Below, piece by piece: positions 8,309 to 18,726 of a stretch of DNA of 64,000 bases. Every line of letters starts with the position of its first letter. Positions within the stretch are counted from its first letter, which is position 1. Below the pieces are notes generated by a model, which saw only the letters and a list, made by a program, of their open reading frames with translations, had not been told where the DNA came from and did no database searches. The DNA is from Gammaproteobacteria bacterium (GTDB lineage Bacteria > Pseudomonadota > Gammaproteobacteria > Xanthomonadales > SZUA-36): the NCBI GenBank assembly GCA_030431095.1, contig JAUIJU010000012.1, positions 19,246 to 83,245 on the forward strand, in the 5' to 3' direction. Both the position numbers and the translations under genes were made by a program.

Positions 8309-10822
8309 TCAGAAGGTGGTGCCGAAGGAGAACTGGATGGTCTCCGTGCGGTCGCCTTCCTTCTCGATCAGCGGGAACGCGAAGTTCATGATGATGGGGC
8401 CGATGGGCGCTTGCCAGGTCACTGACAGGCCCGCGGAGGCGCGCAGCAGTTCGGCGTCGAAGGCCTCGATATTCTCGTACACGTTGCCCACGTCGACAAA
8501 CAGGGCGATGCGAGATCCCGAACCCTGCGTGAAGGGCGTGGGAATGGCCAGCTCCATGCCGCCCGAGACCTTGAAGTCACCGCCGACGGCGCGGCAGAAG
8601 GGGTCCTTGGGGCCCAGCGTGTTGTCGTCGAAACCGCGGATGTCACGCACACCGCCACCGTAGAAGTGTTCGTAGAACGGCAGGCCGGTATCCAGCGAAA
8701 TGACCTCTTCCTGCAGACACTCCGAGCCGGGCCGGATGGTCGGGTCCTGCGGTGTGGCCTGCGAACGGCTGTCGTAGTTGTCGTAGGCATCGCCGTAGCC
8801 CAGGTCGCCGTGGAACGAGAACGTCAGGCCGCTGGTCACCGGGATGTACTTGGCGTAGCGGTAGAAAATCTTGTAGTACTCGCGCGTGCTGCCCGGGATG
8901 GACGCTTCCAGCGTGATGCGCTGGGAAGAGCCGGTGGTCGGGTTCAGGAAGTGGTTGCGGCTGTCACGCGCCCAGGACAACGTGATGTCGCCCACGTCGA
9001 ACTCGCGCTCGTCGCCGGACAGGACGCCGTTGCCGTCGAAGTCCAGCGATTGCGACAGGGGGTCGCCGTCGAGCGGTACGAAGTAGGTGTCGGTACACGG
9101 CGGTGACTCCCCGGTCAGGCCCGGGAAACAGATGGTCACGTCGGAATCTTCGTCTTCCGGAATCTCCACGTCGCGCACGAACTGCCCGATGTTGATGTCC
9201 GTGGTGCGGTAGCCGGCGCCGGCGCGGACGTAGTCGATTTCCGTCAGCGGCGCGCCGAAGTTGACGCCCACCGCGGCTTCCGAACTGGTGAAGGTGGAGA
9301 TGTTGGCCGCGGCGCGGTCGAATTCCGAGTAGCGCGCGTAAAACCCGCGACTGACCCCGTCGTCGGTCCAGTAGGGGTTCTCGTAACTGAAATTGAAGTT
9401 GCTGATGATGTCGCTGGACGACACCGCCGCGCCCACGCGTTTGCCGCTGCCCAGGAAGTTGTCCTGCTGGATGGACAGCGAATAGATCAGGCCCTGGATC
9501 TCGGAATAGCCGAGGCCGACGGAGAAGCTGCCGGCGGGCCGTTCCTGTACCGACACGACCACGTCCACCTGGTCGTCGGTGCCCGCCACCGGCGGCGTTT
9601 CGATCTCGACGCTCTCGAAATAGGTCAGGCGCTGCAGGCGGACCTTGGAACGGTCGATGGCGGCCTGCGAGAACCAGGCGCCTTCCATCTGGCGCATTTC
9701 GCGGCGCAGCACTTCGTCCTTGGTGCCGGCGTTGCCGACGAACTGGATGCGGCGGATGTAGACGCGCTTGCCGGGGTCGACGTAGTAGTTGATGTCCACC
9801 GTGAGGTTCTCACGGTCGATCTGGGGAATCGGGTTGACGTTGGCGAAGGCGTAGCCGATGTTGGACAGCAGGGCGGTGATGTTGTCCACGCTCTGTTCCA
9901 TTTCCTTGCGGGAGAACACCTCGCCGGCGTCGGTCATGATCAGGCGTCGCAGGGCCGCTTCGTCCACCACCAGGTCGCCGGTAACCTGAATTTCATTGAT
10001 GTTGAACAGCTCGCCCTCGGTGACGTTGGCGGTGATGAAAATATCGCGTTTGTCCGGGCTGATGGCCACCTGGGTCGATTCCACCGAGGCGTCGATGTAG
10101 CCGCGGTCCTGGTAGTAGGAACGAATTTTTTCCAGGTCGCCGGAGAGTTTTTCCCGGGTGTAGTCGTCTTCCTTGGACCAGAACTTCCACCAGGGCTGCA
10201 CGCCGGATTCGAATTCATCCTGGATCTCGTCGTCGGTGAACAGCGTGTTGCCAGTCACGTTGATGTGACGGATCTTGGCGGTTTTGCCCTCGTCCACGTT
10301 GATCGCGATGCGCACGCGATTGCGTTCCAGGTTGGTCACCCGCGTGTCCACGGCCACCGCGTAGCGGCCCTGGCTGTAGTACTGCGCGATCAGTTCCTGT
10401 TGAATCTGGTCCAGCGCCTGCGGATCGAACACTTCGCCCTCGGCCAGGCCGATGTCGGCCAGCACCCGGCGCAGGTCCTCCTCCTTGATCGCCTTGTTGC
10501 CGTCCAGCGCGATGCTGGCGATGGCGGGACGCTCCAGCAGGGTGATGACCAGGATGTCGCCCTCGCGTCCGAACTCGATGTTGGAGAAGAAGCCGGTGCG
10601 GTACAGCTCGCGGATGGAGGCGCGGGTGTCCGAACCGGTCAGCGTGTCACCGGGGTTCAGGGGCAGGTAGTTGAACACCGTACCTTCGGAAATGCGTTGC
10701 AGGCCCTCGACACGGATGTCGGAGATCACGAAGGGGTCGAAGGCGCGCGCGGGCCCGGCGATCAGCAGGGACAGCAGCAGGGCCAGCAGCAGGCTCGGGG
10801 CGGCCGCCAGGTTTATTCTCAT
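8309..10822 (-). CDS. bamA: Outer membrane protein assembly factor BamA
   Basis: The 837-residue Omp85 protein inserts beta-barrel proteins into the outer membrane. It has a signal peptide (about residues 1-27, ending PARA) and five POTRA domains, starting with ISDIRVEGLQRISEGTVF, to about residue 430. The C-terminal 16-strand barrel includes the RGF motif (DIRGFDDNTLGPKDP) of loop 6. The protein ends in FSFGTTF, a beta-signal with terminal Phe. It lies between rseP and skp as in other gammaproteobacteria. Confidence 0.97.
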   Translation of the reverse strand: MRINLAAAPSLLLALLLSLLIAGPARAFDPFVISDIRVEGLQRISEGTVFNYLPLNPGDTLTGSDTRASIRELYRTGFFSNIEFGREGDILVITLLERPAIASIALDGNKAIKEEDLRRVLADIGLAEGEVFDPQALDQIQQELIAQYYSQGRYAVAVDTRVTNLERNRVRIAINVDEGKTAKIRHINVTGNTLFTDDEIQDEFESGVQPWWKFWSKEDDYTREKLSGDLEKIRSYYQDRGYIDASVESTQVAISPDKRDIFITANVTEGELFNINEIQVTGDLVVDEAALRRLIMTDAGEVFSRKEMEQSVDNITALLSNIGYAFANVNPIPQIDRENLTVDINYYVDPGKRVYIRRIQFVGNAGTKDEVLRREMRQMEGAWFSQAAIDRSKVRLQRLTYFESVEIETPPVAGTDDQVDVVVSVQERPAGSFSVGLGYSEIQGLIYSLSIQQDNFLGSGKRVGAAVSSSDIISNFNFSYENPYWTDDGVSRGFYARYSEFDRAAANISTFTSSEAAVGVNFGAPLTEIDYVRAGAGYRTTDINIGQFVRDVEIPEDEDSDVTICFPGLTGESPPCTDTYFVPLDGDPLSQSLDFDGNGVLSGDEREFDVGDITLSWARDSRNHFLNPTTGSSQRITLEASIPGSTREYYKIFYRYAKYIPVTSGLTFSFHGDLGYGDAYDNYDSRSQATPQDPTIRPGSECLQEEVISLDTGLPFYEHFYGGGVRDIRGFDDNTLGPKDPFCRAVGGDFKVSGGMELAIPTPFTQGSGSRIALFVDVGNVYENIEAFDAELLRASAGLSVTWQAPIGPIIMNFAFPLIEKEGDRTETIQFSFGTTF

Positions 10823-10863
10823 TGAAACAGGTCCAGCGTGGCGGGTTTGACGATCGGGGGATT

Positions 10864-12240
10864 CTATCCAACCAGCCTTAATATGTCGTTAACGATACCC
10901 AGGCTGATCAGGCCGAAGAGCGCCACCAGGCCAACGTACTGGCCGGTGATCTGCACCTGCTCGGAGACCGGGCGTCCGGTGGCCAATTCTATCAGGTAAT
11001 AGAGCAGGTGACCGCCGTCGAGCATGGGAATTGGCAGCAGGTTCAGAATCCCCAGGCTGAGGCTGATCAGTCCCAGGAAAAACAGGAAGCTGGTGAGTCC
11101 GGCGCTGGCCGAATCGTTGGCGAACTGGGCGATGCCGATGGGGCCGCTGACGTTGCGCACCGAGGCGCTGCCGGTGATCATGCGCCCGATCAGGCCCACG
11201 GTGGCGCTGGTCAGCCGCCAGGTCTCCGACAGGGCCTGGCCGAAACCCGCCACGGGGCCGTGGCGAAGGTTGATGTAGGCGCGTTCCACGGCGGCGGCCT
11301 GTTCGTCGGTGAGTTCCGGGCTCTCGATGCCCAGCACCCAGCGCTCGCCGAACAGGCCGTCGGGGATGGCCCGGGGCGTGATGTCGATATCCCTGGCCGT
11401 GCCGGCGCGTTCCACGGTGACGGTGACCGTTTCGCCGTTCGGCGCATGCCGCTCCAGCAGCCAGGGAATCCAGTTCCAGCTTGCCACGTCCTCGCCCGCG
11501 ATCGCCGTGATGCGGTCGCCCATGCGCAGCCCGGCCGCGGCGGCCGCGCCTTCCGGGTCCAGGCCGCCGACCAGCGGGGGTCGTTCCAGGCGCCAGGGCT
11601 CCAGGCCGATGGCTTCGAGGGTTTCCTCTTCGCGGAAATCTTCGCCCAGGGTGGAGAGGTCCAGCGTCAGTTCGCGGCGCAGGCCACCGGGTCGTTCCAC
11701 TTCGACGGTGACCTGGTCGCGGTCGAGCGCGTGGGTGACCAGGGCCAGGATGGCGTGTGACCAGCTGCGGGTCGGCGACCCGTCCAGGGCGACGATCTCG
11801 TCTTCCGGCTGCAGGCCGGCCTCGGCGGCGATGCCGCTGACCTCGCCGACGATGGGGCGGGCTTCCGGTACGCCGATCATGAACATCAGCCAGAACGCCA
11901 GCACCGCGAACACCAGGTTGAACACCGGCCCCGCAGCGACGATGGCGATGCGCTGACCCACCGGTTTGCGGTTGAAGGCTTCGCTGTGCTGGTCCGGGGC
12001 CACCGGGGCTTCGCGTTCGTCCAGCATCTTGACGTACCCGCCCAGTGGAATGGCGGCGACCACGTACTCGGTGTCGTCACGGCCGCGACGTGACCACAGG
12101 GCCCGGCCGAATCCGACGGAAAATTTCAGCACTTTCACGCCACAGCGGCGGGCCACCCAGTAGTGGCCGAATTCGTGGAAGGTGACCAGGACGCCGAGCG
12201 CGACGATCAGCCACCAGATGGAACCGAGTACTTCAAACAT
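10864..12240 (-). CDS. rseP: RIP metalloprotease RseP (site-2 protease)
   Basis: The 458-residue inner-membrane zinc protease is expected to cut anti-sigma-E RseA within the membrane. The HEFGH zinc motif is in the first membrane segment (about residues 22-26), two PDZ-like regions occupy the periplasmic middle, and [13 protein letters not shown] near the C-terminus supplies the third zinc ligand. ATG 12240 was chosen because it sits just before the first transmembrane helix and overlaps dxr by 8 nt. The open frame upstream of it is dxr sequence in another frame. Confidence 0.96.
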   Translation of the reverse strand: MFEVLGSIWWLIVALGVLVTFHEFGHYWVARRCGVKVLKFSVGFGRALWSRRGRDDTEYVVAAIPLGGYVKMLDEREAPVAPDQHSEAFNRKPVGQRIAIVAAGPVFNLVFAVLAFWLMFMIGVPEARPIVGEVSGIAAEAGLQPEDEIVALDGSPTRSWSHAILALVTHALDRDQVTVEVERPGGLRRELTLDLSTLGEDFREEETLEAIGLEPWRLERPPLVGGLDPEGAAAAAGLRMGDRITAIAGEDVASWNWIPWLLERHAPNGETVTVTVERAGTARDIDITPRAIPDGLFGERWVLGIESPELTDEQAAAVERAYINLRHGPVAGFGQALSETWRLTSATVGLIGRMITGSASVRNVSGPIGIAQFANDSASAGLTSFLFFLGLISLSLGILNLLPIPMLDGGHLLYYLIELATGRPVSEQVQITGQYVGLVALFGLISLGIVNDILRLVG

Positions 12241-13435
12241 TGACCTTGTCCTTTCCTTGTACCGCGGCCCGGGCCCGTGTCCTGGCCTCGGCATCGGCGC
12301 GCATGATCTCTTCGAGACTCGTGGCGTGATTCCATGCCGCTGCCTCCAGTGTGTCTTCCACCAGGCCCGGTATGGCCATGAACGGAATGTGGCCATCCAG
12401 GAAGGCCTGGACAGCGATCTCGTTGGCGGCGTTCAGCGTGGCCGCGGCGCTGCCGCCGGCGCGCATGGCGTCGAACGCCAGTGCCAGACAGGGAAAACGA
12501 TTGAGGTCCGGCGGGTGAAAATCAAGCGTGCCGATGGTTGGCAGGTCCAGTGACGCGACGCCGGAATCGATGCGCTCCGGCCAGGCCAGCGCGTGGGCAA
12601 TGGGCGTGCGCATGTCGGGCAGACCCATCTGGGCCAGCACCGACCCGTCGGCGTAGGACACCATGGAGTGCACGATGCTCTGCGGGTGAATGACCACGTC
12701 GATCATGTCCGGCGCGGCGTCGAACAGCCAGCGCGCCTCGATCACTTCCAGCCCCTTGTTCATCAGGGTGGCCGAATCGACCGATATCTTTTTTCCCATG
12801 TCCCAGTTGGGGTGGTTGCAGGCCTGCTCGGGGGTCACGCCGGCCAGGGCGTCGGCGTCGGTGTCCAGAAAGGGCCCGCCCGAAGCGGTGAGAATCAGCC
12901 GGCGAACACCGGAAGCGGCCAGGCCGCGCCGCGCGAAATCGGCCGGCAGTGCCTGGAACAGGGCGTTGTGCTCGGAATCGACCGGAATGATCTCGGCGCC
13001 GCTCTGCGCCACCACGCGGTGAAACAGGGGGCCGGCGATCACCATGGCCTCCTTGTTGGCCAGCAGCACCCTCTTGCCCAGTTCCGCCGCCCGCAGGGTG
13101 GGGCCCAGGCCGGCCGCGCCGACAATGGCGGCCATCACGGTGTCCACCGTCTCCATGGCCACCAGGTCCAGCAACGCCTCGGGTCCCGCGGCTACCTCGG
13201 CAGGGCAGTTCAGTGACTGCAGCGCATCGCGCAGGGTCTGCGCCTGGCCGGAATCGCTGATCACGGCCAGGCGCGCGCCATGGGCGGCGCACAACTCGGC
13301 CAGTTCGCCGGGCCGGCTATGGGCCGACAGCGCCTCCACCCGGTAGCGTTCCGGGTGCCGGGCGATCACGTCCAGGGTGGATCGGCCGATGGAGCCGGTG
13401 GCGCCCAGGACGGCGATGCCGCGCGATGCCGTCAC
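12233..13435 (-). CDS. dxr: 1-deoxy-D-xylulose 5-phosphate reductoisomerase
   Basis: The 400-residue enzyme makes 2-C-methyl-D-erythritol 4-phosphate with NADPH in the MEP isoprenoid pathway. The N-terminal [15 protein letters not shown] nucleotide-binding motif lies at about residues 8-22. [22 protein letters not shown] (metal-binding Asp/Glu) and [19 protein letters not shown] are all present. The start is GTG at 13435, overlapping the cdsA stop as GTGA; no ATG is available. In Escherichia coli dxr precedes uppS, whereas here it follows cdsA. Confidence 0.96.
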   Translation of the reverse strand: MTASRGIAVLGATGSIGRSTLDVIARHPERYRVEALSAHSRPGELAELCAAHGARLAVISDSGQAQTLRDALQSLNCPAEVAAGPEALLDLVAMETVDTVMAAIVGAAGLGPTLRAAELGKRVLLANKEAMVIAGPLFHRVVAQSGAEIIPVDSEHNALFQALPADFARRGLAASGVRRLILTASGGPFLDTDADALAGVTPEQACNHPNWDMGKKISVDSATLMNKGLEVIEARWLFDAAPDMIDVVIHPQSIVHSMVSYADGSVLAQMGLPDMRTPIAHALAWPERIDSGVASLDLPTIGTLDFHPPDLNRFPCLALAFDAMRAGGSAAATLNAANEIAVQAFLDGHIPFMAIPGLVEDTLEAAAWNHATSLEEIMRADAEARTRARAAVQGKDKVNV

Positions 13436-14253
13436 AAACCCGCCAGCAGCTTGGCCAGCACGAAGAATGGCGCACCCGCCATCAGGCTGTCGATGCGGTC
13501 CAGCAGGCCGCCATGACCGGGGAACAACCGGCCGGTGTCCTTCAGGCCCACGGTTCGCTTGTGCATGGAGATGAACAGGTCGCCGCCCACCGAGACCACC
13601 GCGGTGACCGCGCCCAGGATGGCCAGTTGCAAAGGCCTGGCGGCGATGCCCGGTGCGTAGATCCCCACTGCGGTGGCCACCAGCGCCGCGCTGGCCACGC
13701 CGCCGTAGACGCCGGCCCAGGTTTTCCCCGGGCTGATGCTGGGCGCCAGCTTGCGTCGGCCAAAAGCGCGGCCGGCGAAGTAGGCGCCCACATCCGCCGC
13801 CCAGATGGTGACCAGCAACAGCAGAATCCACCAGTGGCCGTACGGCTCCAGGCGCAGCCAGGACAGGGCCGCCCAGCCGGTGCTGACCACCAGCAGCGCG
13901 TTGCAGAAGCCCAGCACGCGAAACAGCGTATCGACCTGGCGTTGCGGGCCGTATCGCAGCATTTGCAGGAACATCAGGCCCCAGGCCAGGCAGGCCAGGG
14001 CGAAGGGCGGCACCGGGTTGGCCGTCCAATGGTCCCAGGTGGCCAGCAGGACCGCCATGATGGCGCCCTGCAGGGTAATCAGCAGCCCGCCCCAGGGCAG
14101 TGGGCGAAGGCCTGCCAGGCGATGAAACTCCCAGCTGCCGACGATCAGCAGCAGTCCCAGCAGGTAGACGAACTGGCCGGGCGCCAGGGCGAAAATGGCC
14201 GCCAGTACCAGCGGCAGCAGCACCAGCGCGGTGAGAATCCGCGTTCTAAGCAC
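13432..14253 (-). CDS. cdsA: Phosphatidate cytidylyltransferase
   Basis: The 273-residue inner-membrane enzyme makes CDP-diacylglycerol from phosphatidate and CTP. It has about seven or eight membrane segments and the C-terminal signature ([18 protein letters not shown], then [13 protein letters not shown]) containing the metal-binding Asp residues. The start is GTG at 14253, inside the last bases of uppS (8 nt overlap), and reads directly into the first transmembrane helix. Open sequence upstream of that is shadow of uppS. Confidence 0.94.
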   Translation of the reverse strand: MLRTRILTALVLLPLVLAAIFALAPGQFVYLLGLLLIVGSWEFHRLAGLRPLPWGGLLITLQGAIMAVLLATWDHWTANPVPPFALACLAWGLMFLQMLRYGPQRQVDTLFRVLGFCNALLVVSTGWAALSWLRLEPYGHWWILLLLVTIWAADVGAYFAGRAFGRRKLAPSISPGKTWAGVYGGVASAALVATAVGIYAPGIAARPLQLAILGAVTAVVSVGGDLFISMHKRTVGLKDTGRLFPGHGGLLDRIDSLMAGAPFFVLAKLLAGL

Positions 14254-14983
14254 GGGCGCGGTCCCGCGCCTGGGCCCCGGTGAGACCGAAACGGCGTTCG
14301 CGTTGTCCGTAGGAGGCAATGGCGCGGTCGAGTTCCGCGGCGTTGAAATCGGGCCACAGCAGGGGGCTGAAATAGAACTCGGTGTAGGCCGATTGCCACA
14401 GCAGGAAGTTGCTGATGCGCTGTTCGCCGCCGGTGCGGATAAACAGGTCCGGGTCCGGGGTATCGCCCAGGGCCAGGTGCCGGGAAAACATCGCTTCATC
14501 CAGGTCGGCCGGATCCAGTTCACCGCGCTGCGCCTGCCCGGCCAGTTGCCTGGCGGCTTGCAGGATGTCCCAGCGGCCGCCGTAGTTGGCGGCCACGTTC
14601 AGCTGGGTTCGGTCGTTGCCGGCGGTCAGCTGTTCCGCCGCACGCATGCGCTCCTGCAGTTCGGGCTGGAATGCCGCCGGATCGCCGATGAAACGCACGC
14701 GCACGCCGTGCTCGTGCATGCCCTTGACCTCCTTGTCCAGTGCGCTCATGAACAGCTCCATGAGGCGCGTGACCTCCCTGGCGGGGCGGTTCCAGTTCTC
14801 GCTGGAGAAGGCGAACACGGTGAGTGTGCGAATGCCCAGCCTGGCGCCGTGTTCGGCGGTTCGGCGCAGGGCGCGCAGCCCGGCCTGGTGGCCCAGGGTG
14901 CGAGACAGCCGGCGCTTCTCTGCCCAGCGCCCGTTGCCGTCCAGGACGATGGCGACGTGGCCTGGAAGGTCAGGCCGGGACAT
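14246..14983 (-). CDS. uppS: Undecaprenyl diphosphate synthase (cis-prenyltransferase)
   Basis: The 245-residue enzyme extends farnesyl diphosphate with isopentenyl units to the C55 carrier lipid used for peptidoglycan and O-antigen. VAIVLDGNGRWAEKR, with the catalytic Asp, is at about residues 10-24. FAFSSENWNRP and the C-terminal DLFIRTGGEQRISNFLLWQ motif are present. The ATG overlaps the frr stop by one base (TGATG). Confidence 0.96.
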   Translation of the reverse strand: MSRPDLPGHVAIVLDGNGRWAEKRRLSRTLGHQAGLRALRRTAEHGARLGIRTLTVFAFSSENWNRPAREVTRLMELFMSALDKEVKGMHEHGVRVRFIGDPAAFQPELQERMRAAEQLTAGNDRTQLNVAANYGGRWDILQAARQLAGQAQRGELDPADLDEAMFSRHLALGDTPDPDLFIRTGGEQRISNFLLWQSAYTEFYFSPLLWPDFNAAELDRAIASYGQRERRFGLTGAQARDRARA

Positions 14984-15540
14984 CAGATTTCCATCAGTTC
15001 CTTTTCTTTCTCGGCGACGATCACGTCCACGTCGTTGACGTGCTTGTCGGTGATCTGCTGGATCTCGGTCTCGGCGCGGCGCTCGTCGTCTTCCGAAATT
15101 TCCTTTTCCTTGAGCAGTTCCTTGACCGAGTGGTTGGCGTCGCGGCGAATGTTGCGGATCGCGATCTTCGCATTCTCGCCTTCCTGGTGCACCACCCGGC
15201 CCAGGTCCCGGCGGCGTTCTTCAGTCAACGGCGGCAGGGGAATGCGAATGACCGTGCCGGCCGTGGTGGGGTTCAGGCCCAGGTCGGACGCCATGATGGC
15301 TTTCTCGATGGTGGCGATCATGCTCTTGTCGAACGGCGTGACAGCCAGCGTGCGCGCGTCTTCGACCACCACGTTGGCGGCCTGGTTGATGGGCACTTCG
15401 CTGCCGTAGTAGTCCACCTGCACGTGCTCCAGCAGGCTGGGATGGGCGCGGCCGGTGCGGATCTTGGCCAGTTCGCTGCGCAGGGACTCGATGGACTTGC
15501 TCATGCGAATACGGGCGTCTTTCTTGATGTCTTCCAGCAT
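14983..15540 (-). CDS. frr: Ribosome recycling factor
   Basis: The 185-residue protein works with EF-G to split post-termination ribosomes. Its length and sequence match RRF throughout: the N-terminal helix ([19 protein letters not shown]), the [19 protein letters not shown] segment and the [13 protein letters not shown] region of the third helix. It follows pyrH after a 90 nt spacer that holds a possible internal -10, and overlaps uppS by one base. Confidence 0.97.
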   Translation of the reverse strand: MLEDIKKDARIRMSKSIESLRSELAKIRTGRAHPSLLEHVQVDYYGSEVPINQAANVVVEDARTLAVTPFDKSMIATIEKAIMASDLGLNPTTAGTVIRIPLPPLTEERRRDLGRVVHQEGENAKIAIRNIRRDANHSVKELLKEKEISEDDERRAETEIQQITDKHVNDVDVIVAEKEKELMEI

Positions 15541-15604
15541 GGTTCACTCCACGTCGTTACTGGGTCGCGCACGCCGAAACGGCCGCGCGGGGGGCAGGGC
15601 GGGG

Positions 15605-15610
15605 ATTCTA
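15605..15610 (-). promoter_or_regulatory. Possible internal -10 element before frr
   Basis: TAGAAT (5/6 of the consensus) lies on the minus strand in the pyrH-frr spacer. A poor -35 (CTGAAT, 18-base spacer) overlaps the pyrH stop. This may be a weak internal promoter for frr and the downstream envelope genes. Confidence 0.25.
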
Positions 15611-15630
15611 GCAGTTTCCGGAGCGCGGAT

Positions 15631-16344
15631 TCAGTGGACGATGGAGCCCACGTCCCGCCCGGTGACCAGTTTCATGAGGTTGCCCGGTTCGAACACGTTG
15701 AAGACGCGGATGGGCATTTCCTGTTCGCGGCACAGCACGATGGCGTTGGCGTCCATGACGCGCAGCTTGCCTTCGATGACCTCGTCGTAGGACAGGGAGT
15801 CGTAACGGGACGCCTGTTTCTCCACCTTGGGGTCGGCGGTGTAGATGCCGTCGACCTTGGTGGCCTTGAGCACGATGTCGGCGTCGATTTCGATGGCGCG
15901 CAGGGCGGCCGCCGTGTCGGTGGTGAAAAAGGGATTGCCCGTGCCCGCGGCGCAGATCACCACGCGGCCTTTTTCCAGGTGGCGCATGGCGCGGCGACGG
16001 ATGTAGTCCTCGCACACGTCGTGGATGGCCAGCGCGGACATGACGCGCGCCTCGGTGCCGTCCTTTTCCAGCGCGTCCTGCAGGGCCAGGGAGTTCATGA
16101 CCGTGGCCAGCATGCCCATGTGGTCGCCGGTGACACGGTCGATGCCGGACTGCGCCAGCCCGGCGCCGCGGAAGATGTTGCCGCCGCCGATGACGACGGC
16201 AACCTGCACCCCGGCGCGAATCACCTCGGAAATTTCTCCGGCGATTCGTTCCAGGATGTTCGGATCAATGCCGTAATCCTCCTCGCCCAGCAGTGCTTCG
16301 CCGCTGAGTTTGAGGAGGATCCGTCGGTAGACCGGCTTGCTCAC
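15631..16344 (-). CDS. pyrH: Uridylate kinase
   Basis: The 237-residue UMP kinase belongs to the amino-acid-kinase fold and feeds UDP/UTP to RNA and cell-envelope sugar nucleotides. [13 protein letters not shown] at about residues 8-20, the [11 protein letters not shown] phosphate-binding loop near 57, [19 protein letters not shown] and the [17 protein letters not shown] segment are diagnostic. It lies 21 nt after tsf in the classic rpsB-tsf-pyrH-frr order. Confidence 0.97.
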   Translation of the reverse strand: MSKPVYRRILLKLSGEALLGEEDYGIDPNILERIAGEISEVIRAGVQVAVVIGGGNIFRGAGLAQSGIDRVTGDHMGMLATVMNSLALQDALEKDGTEARVMSALAIHDVCEDYIRRRAMRHLEKGRVVICAAGTGNPFFTTDTAAALRAIEIDADIVLKATKVDGIYTADPKVEKQASRYDSLSYDEVIEGKLRVMDANAIVLCREQEMPIRVFNVFEPGNLMKLVTGRDVGSIVH

Positions 16345-16365
16345 CCCACGCCCCCCGGGCGGCGA

Positions 16366-17235
16366 TCAGTTGCCGGCCACCTGCTGCATGACCTCTTCGG
16401 CAAAGTTCTCTTCCTTTTTCTCGATGCCCTCACCGACGGCGAGGCGAGTGAATCCTTTCACAGTCGCACCCTTCTGTTCAAGCAGTTTGCCGACGGTGAC
16501 GTCACCGTCTTTCACGAAGGGCTGACCCACCAGGGTGATTTCGGCGAGAAACTTGCGCAGGCGGCCTTCGACCATCTTCTCGATGATTTCGGCCGGTTTG
16601 CCGGAATCCTGGGCCTGGGCCACGAGGATGTCCTTTTCCCTGGCGACCACGTCCGCCGGGACCTGGTCGACGGTGGCGTAAGCCGGGTTCAGGGCAGCCA
16701 CGTGCATGGCCAGGTCCTTCGCCAGCTCAGGGTCGCCGCCGTCGAGTTCCACCAGCACGCCGATGCGGCCGCCGTGAACGTAGCTGCCGATGACGCCGTC
16801 GGTGGTCACGCCGGCCATGCGGCGCACCTGGATGTTTTCGCCGATCTTGGCCACCAGGGCCTGGCGGCGTTCTTCCAGCGACTGTCCGTCGACCTCGGAG
16901 GCCATCAGGGCGGCGACGTCGTCGCCGTCCAGCCCCAGCGCGGCCTGGGCCACGGCATCGGTGAAGGCGCCGAAGTTGGCGTCCTTGGCGACGAAGTCGG
17001 TCTCGCTGTTGATTTCCACCAGCACGGCTTTGCCGTCCGCCTGGGCCTCGGCGATCTTGCCTTCGGCGGCCACGCGGCCGGCCTTTTTGTCGGCCTTGGC
17101 CAGGCCGGATTTGCGCAGTCCTTCGATGGCGGCGTCCATGTCACCGTCCGTCTCCACGAGCGCCTTCTTGCACTCCATCATGCCGGCGCCGGTGCGCTCG
17201 CGCAGTTCTTTGACCAATGCAGCAGTCACTGCCAT
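16366..17235 (-). CDS. tsf: Elongation factor Ts
   Basis: The 289-residue factor exchanges GDP for GTP on EF-Tu. The N-terminal UBA-like region ([19 protein letters not shown]) and the TDFVAK signature near residue 80 are present, and the length matches the family. It is separated from rpsB by 84 nt containing a stable hairpin. Confidence 0.97.
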   Translation of the reverse strand: MAVTAALVKELRERTGAGMMECKKALVETDGDMDAAIEGLRKSGLAKADKKAGRVAAEGKIAEAQADGKAVLVEINSETDFVAKDANFGAFTDAVAQAALGLDGDDVAALMASEVDGQSLEERRQALVAKIGENIQVRRMAGVTTDGVIGSYVHGGRIGVLVELDGGDPELAKDLAMHVAALNPAYATVDQVPADVVAREKDILVAQAQDSGKPAEIIEKMVEGRLRKFLAEITLVGQPFVKDGDVTVGKLLEQKGATVKGFTRLAVGEGIEKKEENFAEEVMQQVAGN

Positions 17236-17267
17236 GGGTAGTTACCTCTTGAATGTCGTTTCTGTTT

Positions 17268-17294
17268 TGCCGGACCCATCATGGGGGTCCGGCA
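17268..17294 (-). other. rpsB-tsf intergenic stem-loop
   Basis: TGCCGGACCC (17268-17277) pairs perfectly with GGGTCCGGCA (17285-17294) over a 7-base loop. In the direction of transcription it is followed by AAAACAG, not by a U tract, so it is more likely an attenuator, processing site or stability element between rpsB and tsf than a terminator. Confidence 0.5.
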
Positions 17295-17319
17295 TGACCA
17301 TCAATTGACGGGACGGGGC

Positions 17320-18495
17320 TTACTCGCCCTTGTCGTCCGCCGCTTCGCCTTCGTCCGCGGCCGGTTCCTCGGCCTTCGCGTCGGTCTCGTCGGCTTTCGC
17401 CTCGGCCTTTTTGGCGGCCGCCTTCTTGGTGGTGGCCTTCTTCTTGGCGACCTTCTTGGCGGCTTTCTTCGGCGCTTCTTCGGATTCGGCTTCAGCCTTC
17501 GGGGCTTCGTCGGCTTCTGCCTTCGGCGCCTCTTCGGTGGCCTCGGCCCTGGGGGTTTCCTCCGCGGCAGGCGCGGCTTCGGCGGCGTCGGCCTCGGGCG
17601 CCGCTTCCGCGGACTCAGCGGCCTTGGCTTCGGCTTCCTCGGGCTTGGGCGCGGCAGCCTTCTTCGGCGCGGCCTTCTTGCTCACCTTCTTGGCGGCGGC
17701 CTTCTTGGGCGCGGCCTTTTTCTTGTCGTCCTTCTTGCCGCGGGCGCGCTTGACCGGGTTGCCCTGCTCGTCGAGCTCGACGAACTCGTCATTGGCGTCT
17801 TCCGGCGCCGGCATGGAGGCGCGGCCTTCCAGGATGGCGTCGGCAATCAGTTGCGTGTACAGGCGGATGGAGCGGATCGCGTCATCGTTGCCCGGGATCA
17901 CGTAGTCGATGCCTTCCGGCGAGCAGTTGGTGTCCACCACGGCCACCACCGGGATGCCCAGCTTGTGGGCTTCCTTGATGGCGATGTCCTCGTGGTCCAC
18001 GTCCACGACGAACATGGCGTCGGGCAGGCCCTTCATGTCCTTGATGCCGCCCAGGGACTGTTCGAGCTTGGTCTGTTCCCGCTGCAGCTGAAGAATTTCC
18101 TTTTTCTGCAGGTGGGCGAAGGCGTTGTCCTCGGCGCCCTGTTCCAGCGTCTTGAGGCGCTTGATGGACTGGCGGATCGTGCGGTAGTTGGTGAGCATGC
18201 CGCCCAGCCAGCGGTGCGACACGAACGGCATGCCGCAACGTTCCGCTTCTTCACGGATGGCATTGCTGGCGGCGCGCTTGGTGCCGACGAAGATGATCGT
18301 GCCGCGCTTGGCGGCGAGGCCGCTGACGTAGTTCAGCGCATCCACCATCAGCGGGAGGGTCTTCTCCAGGTTGATGATGTGAATCTTGCCCCGGGCGCCG
18401 AAAATGTACGGGGCCATCTTGGGGTTCCAGTAACGGGTCTGGTGACCGAAATGCACGCCTGCTTCGAGCATTTCGCGCATGGTGACGTTTGCCAT
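17320..18495 (-). CDS. rpsB: 30S ribosomal protein S2 with long charged C-terminal tail
   Basis: Residues 1 to about 240 are ordinary S2, with [26 protein letters not shown] N-terminus (residues 6-27), the KRLKTLEQG coiled-coil region and [21 protein letters not shown] near 186-205. S2 normally ends near 240-260 residues. This protein has 391. The extra ~143 residues (bases 17320-17751) are low complexity: a Lys/Ala block, a Glu/Ala/Pro block, a second Lys/Ala block ([20 protein letters not shown]) and an acidic end, resembling histone-H1-like or AlgP-like tails. No frameshift or stop separates the tail from the core. It is the first gene of the operon. Confidence 0.96.
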   Translation of the reverse strand: MANVTMREMLEAGVHFGHQTRYWNPKMAPYIFGARGKIHIINLEKTLPLMVDALNYVSGLAAKRGTIIFVGTKRAASNAIREEAERCGMPFVSHRWLGGMLTNYRTIRQSIKRLKTLEQGAEDNAFAHLQKKEILQLQREQTKLEQSLGGIKDMKGLPDAMFVVDVDHEDIAIKEAHKLGIPVVAVVDTNCSPEGIDYVIPGNDDAIRSIRLYTQLIADAILEGRASMPAPEDANDEFVELDEQGNPVKRARGKKDDKKKAAPKKAAAKKVSKKAAPKKAAAPKPEEAEAKAAESAEAAPEADAAEAAPAAEETPRAEATEEAPKAEADEAPKAEAESEEAPKKAAKKVAKKKATTKKAAAKKAEAKADETDAKAEEPAADEGEAADDKGE

Positions 18496-18720
18496 GATGT
18501 GGTTCCTTGCATAAGGGATCCCGCGCAGGGCATCGCTGCCGCTGGGTGCGCGTCAAAATCCCGGGTTCATCCTCCACTTGCCCTGTCCGGAGACCTCTTT
18601 TCTGGCGAGGCACCCGTCCGAACCGTTGCGGTCAAGTGTGCGTATTAGGCCCGCTGGCCGGGTTCGCAGCCCCGGGGCGGACAGATTTTTGCCGTGTTTC
18701 GGGGTACTCCCGAAAACGGA
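18496..18720 (-). promoter_or_regulatory. rpsB 5' leader with stem-loop
   Basis: About 225 nt separate the predicted transcription start from the rpsB ATG. Near its 5' end, TTTCGGG (18697-18703) pairs with CCCGAAA (18709-18715), extended by CCGT/ACGG with one bulge (18692-18719). In Escherichia coli and relatives, S2 represses its own operon through a conserved rpsB leader. The position and length suggest the same here, but I did not match the conserved fold in detail. Confidence 0.45.
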
Positions 18721-18726
18721 CGGCGC

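Noticed and set aside
12233..14029. Possible CdsA-Dxr fusion suggested by one continuous open frame
   Set aside because: The part upstream of 13435 is cdsA sequence in the wrong frame. Real cdsA is encoded in another frame with its own GTG start.
14824..17241. 805-codon open frame on the plus strand, antisense to frr, pyrH and tsf
   Set aside because: It lies opposite well-supported genes, is rich in His/Gly/Asp/Val as expected from reversed GC-rich codons, and has no family motifs.
17281..18648. 455-codon Gly/Leu/Phe-rich plus-strand frame opposite rpsB, looking membrane-like
   Set aside because: The hydrophobic repeats are the antisense of the Lys/Ala/Glu tail codons of S2; there is no start signal.
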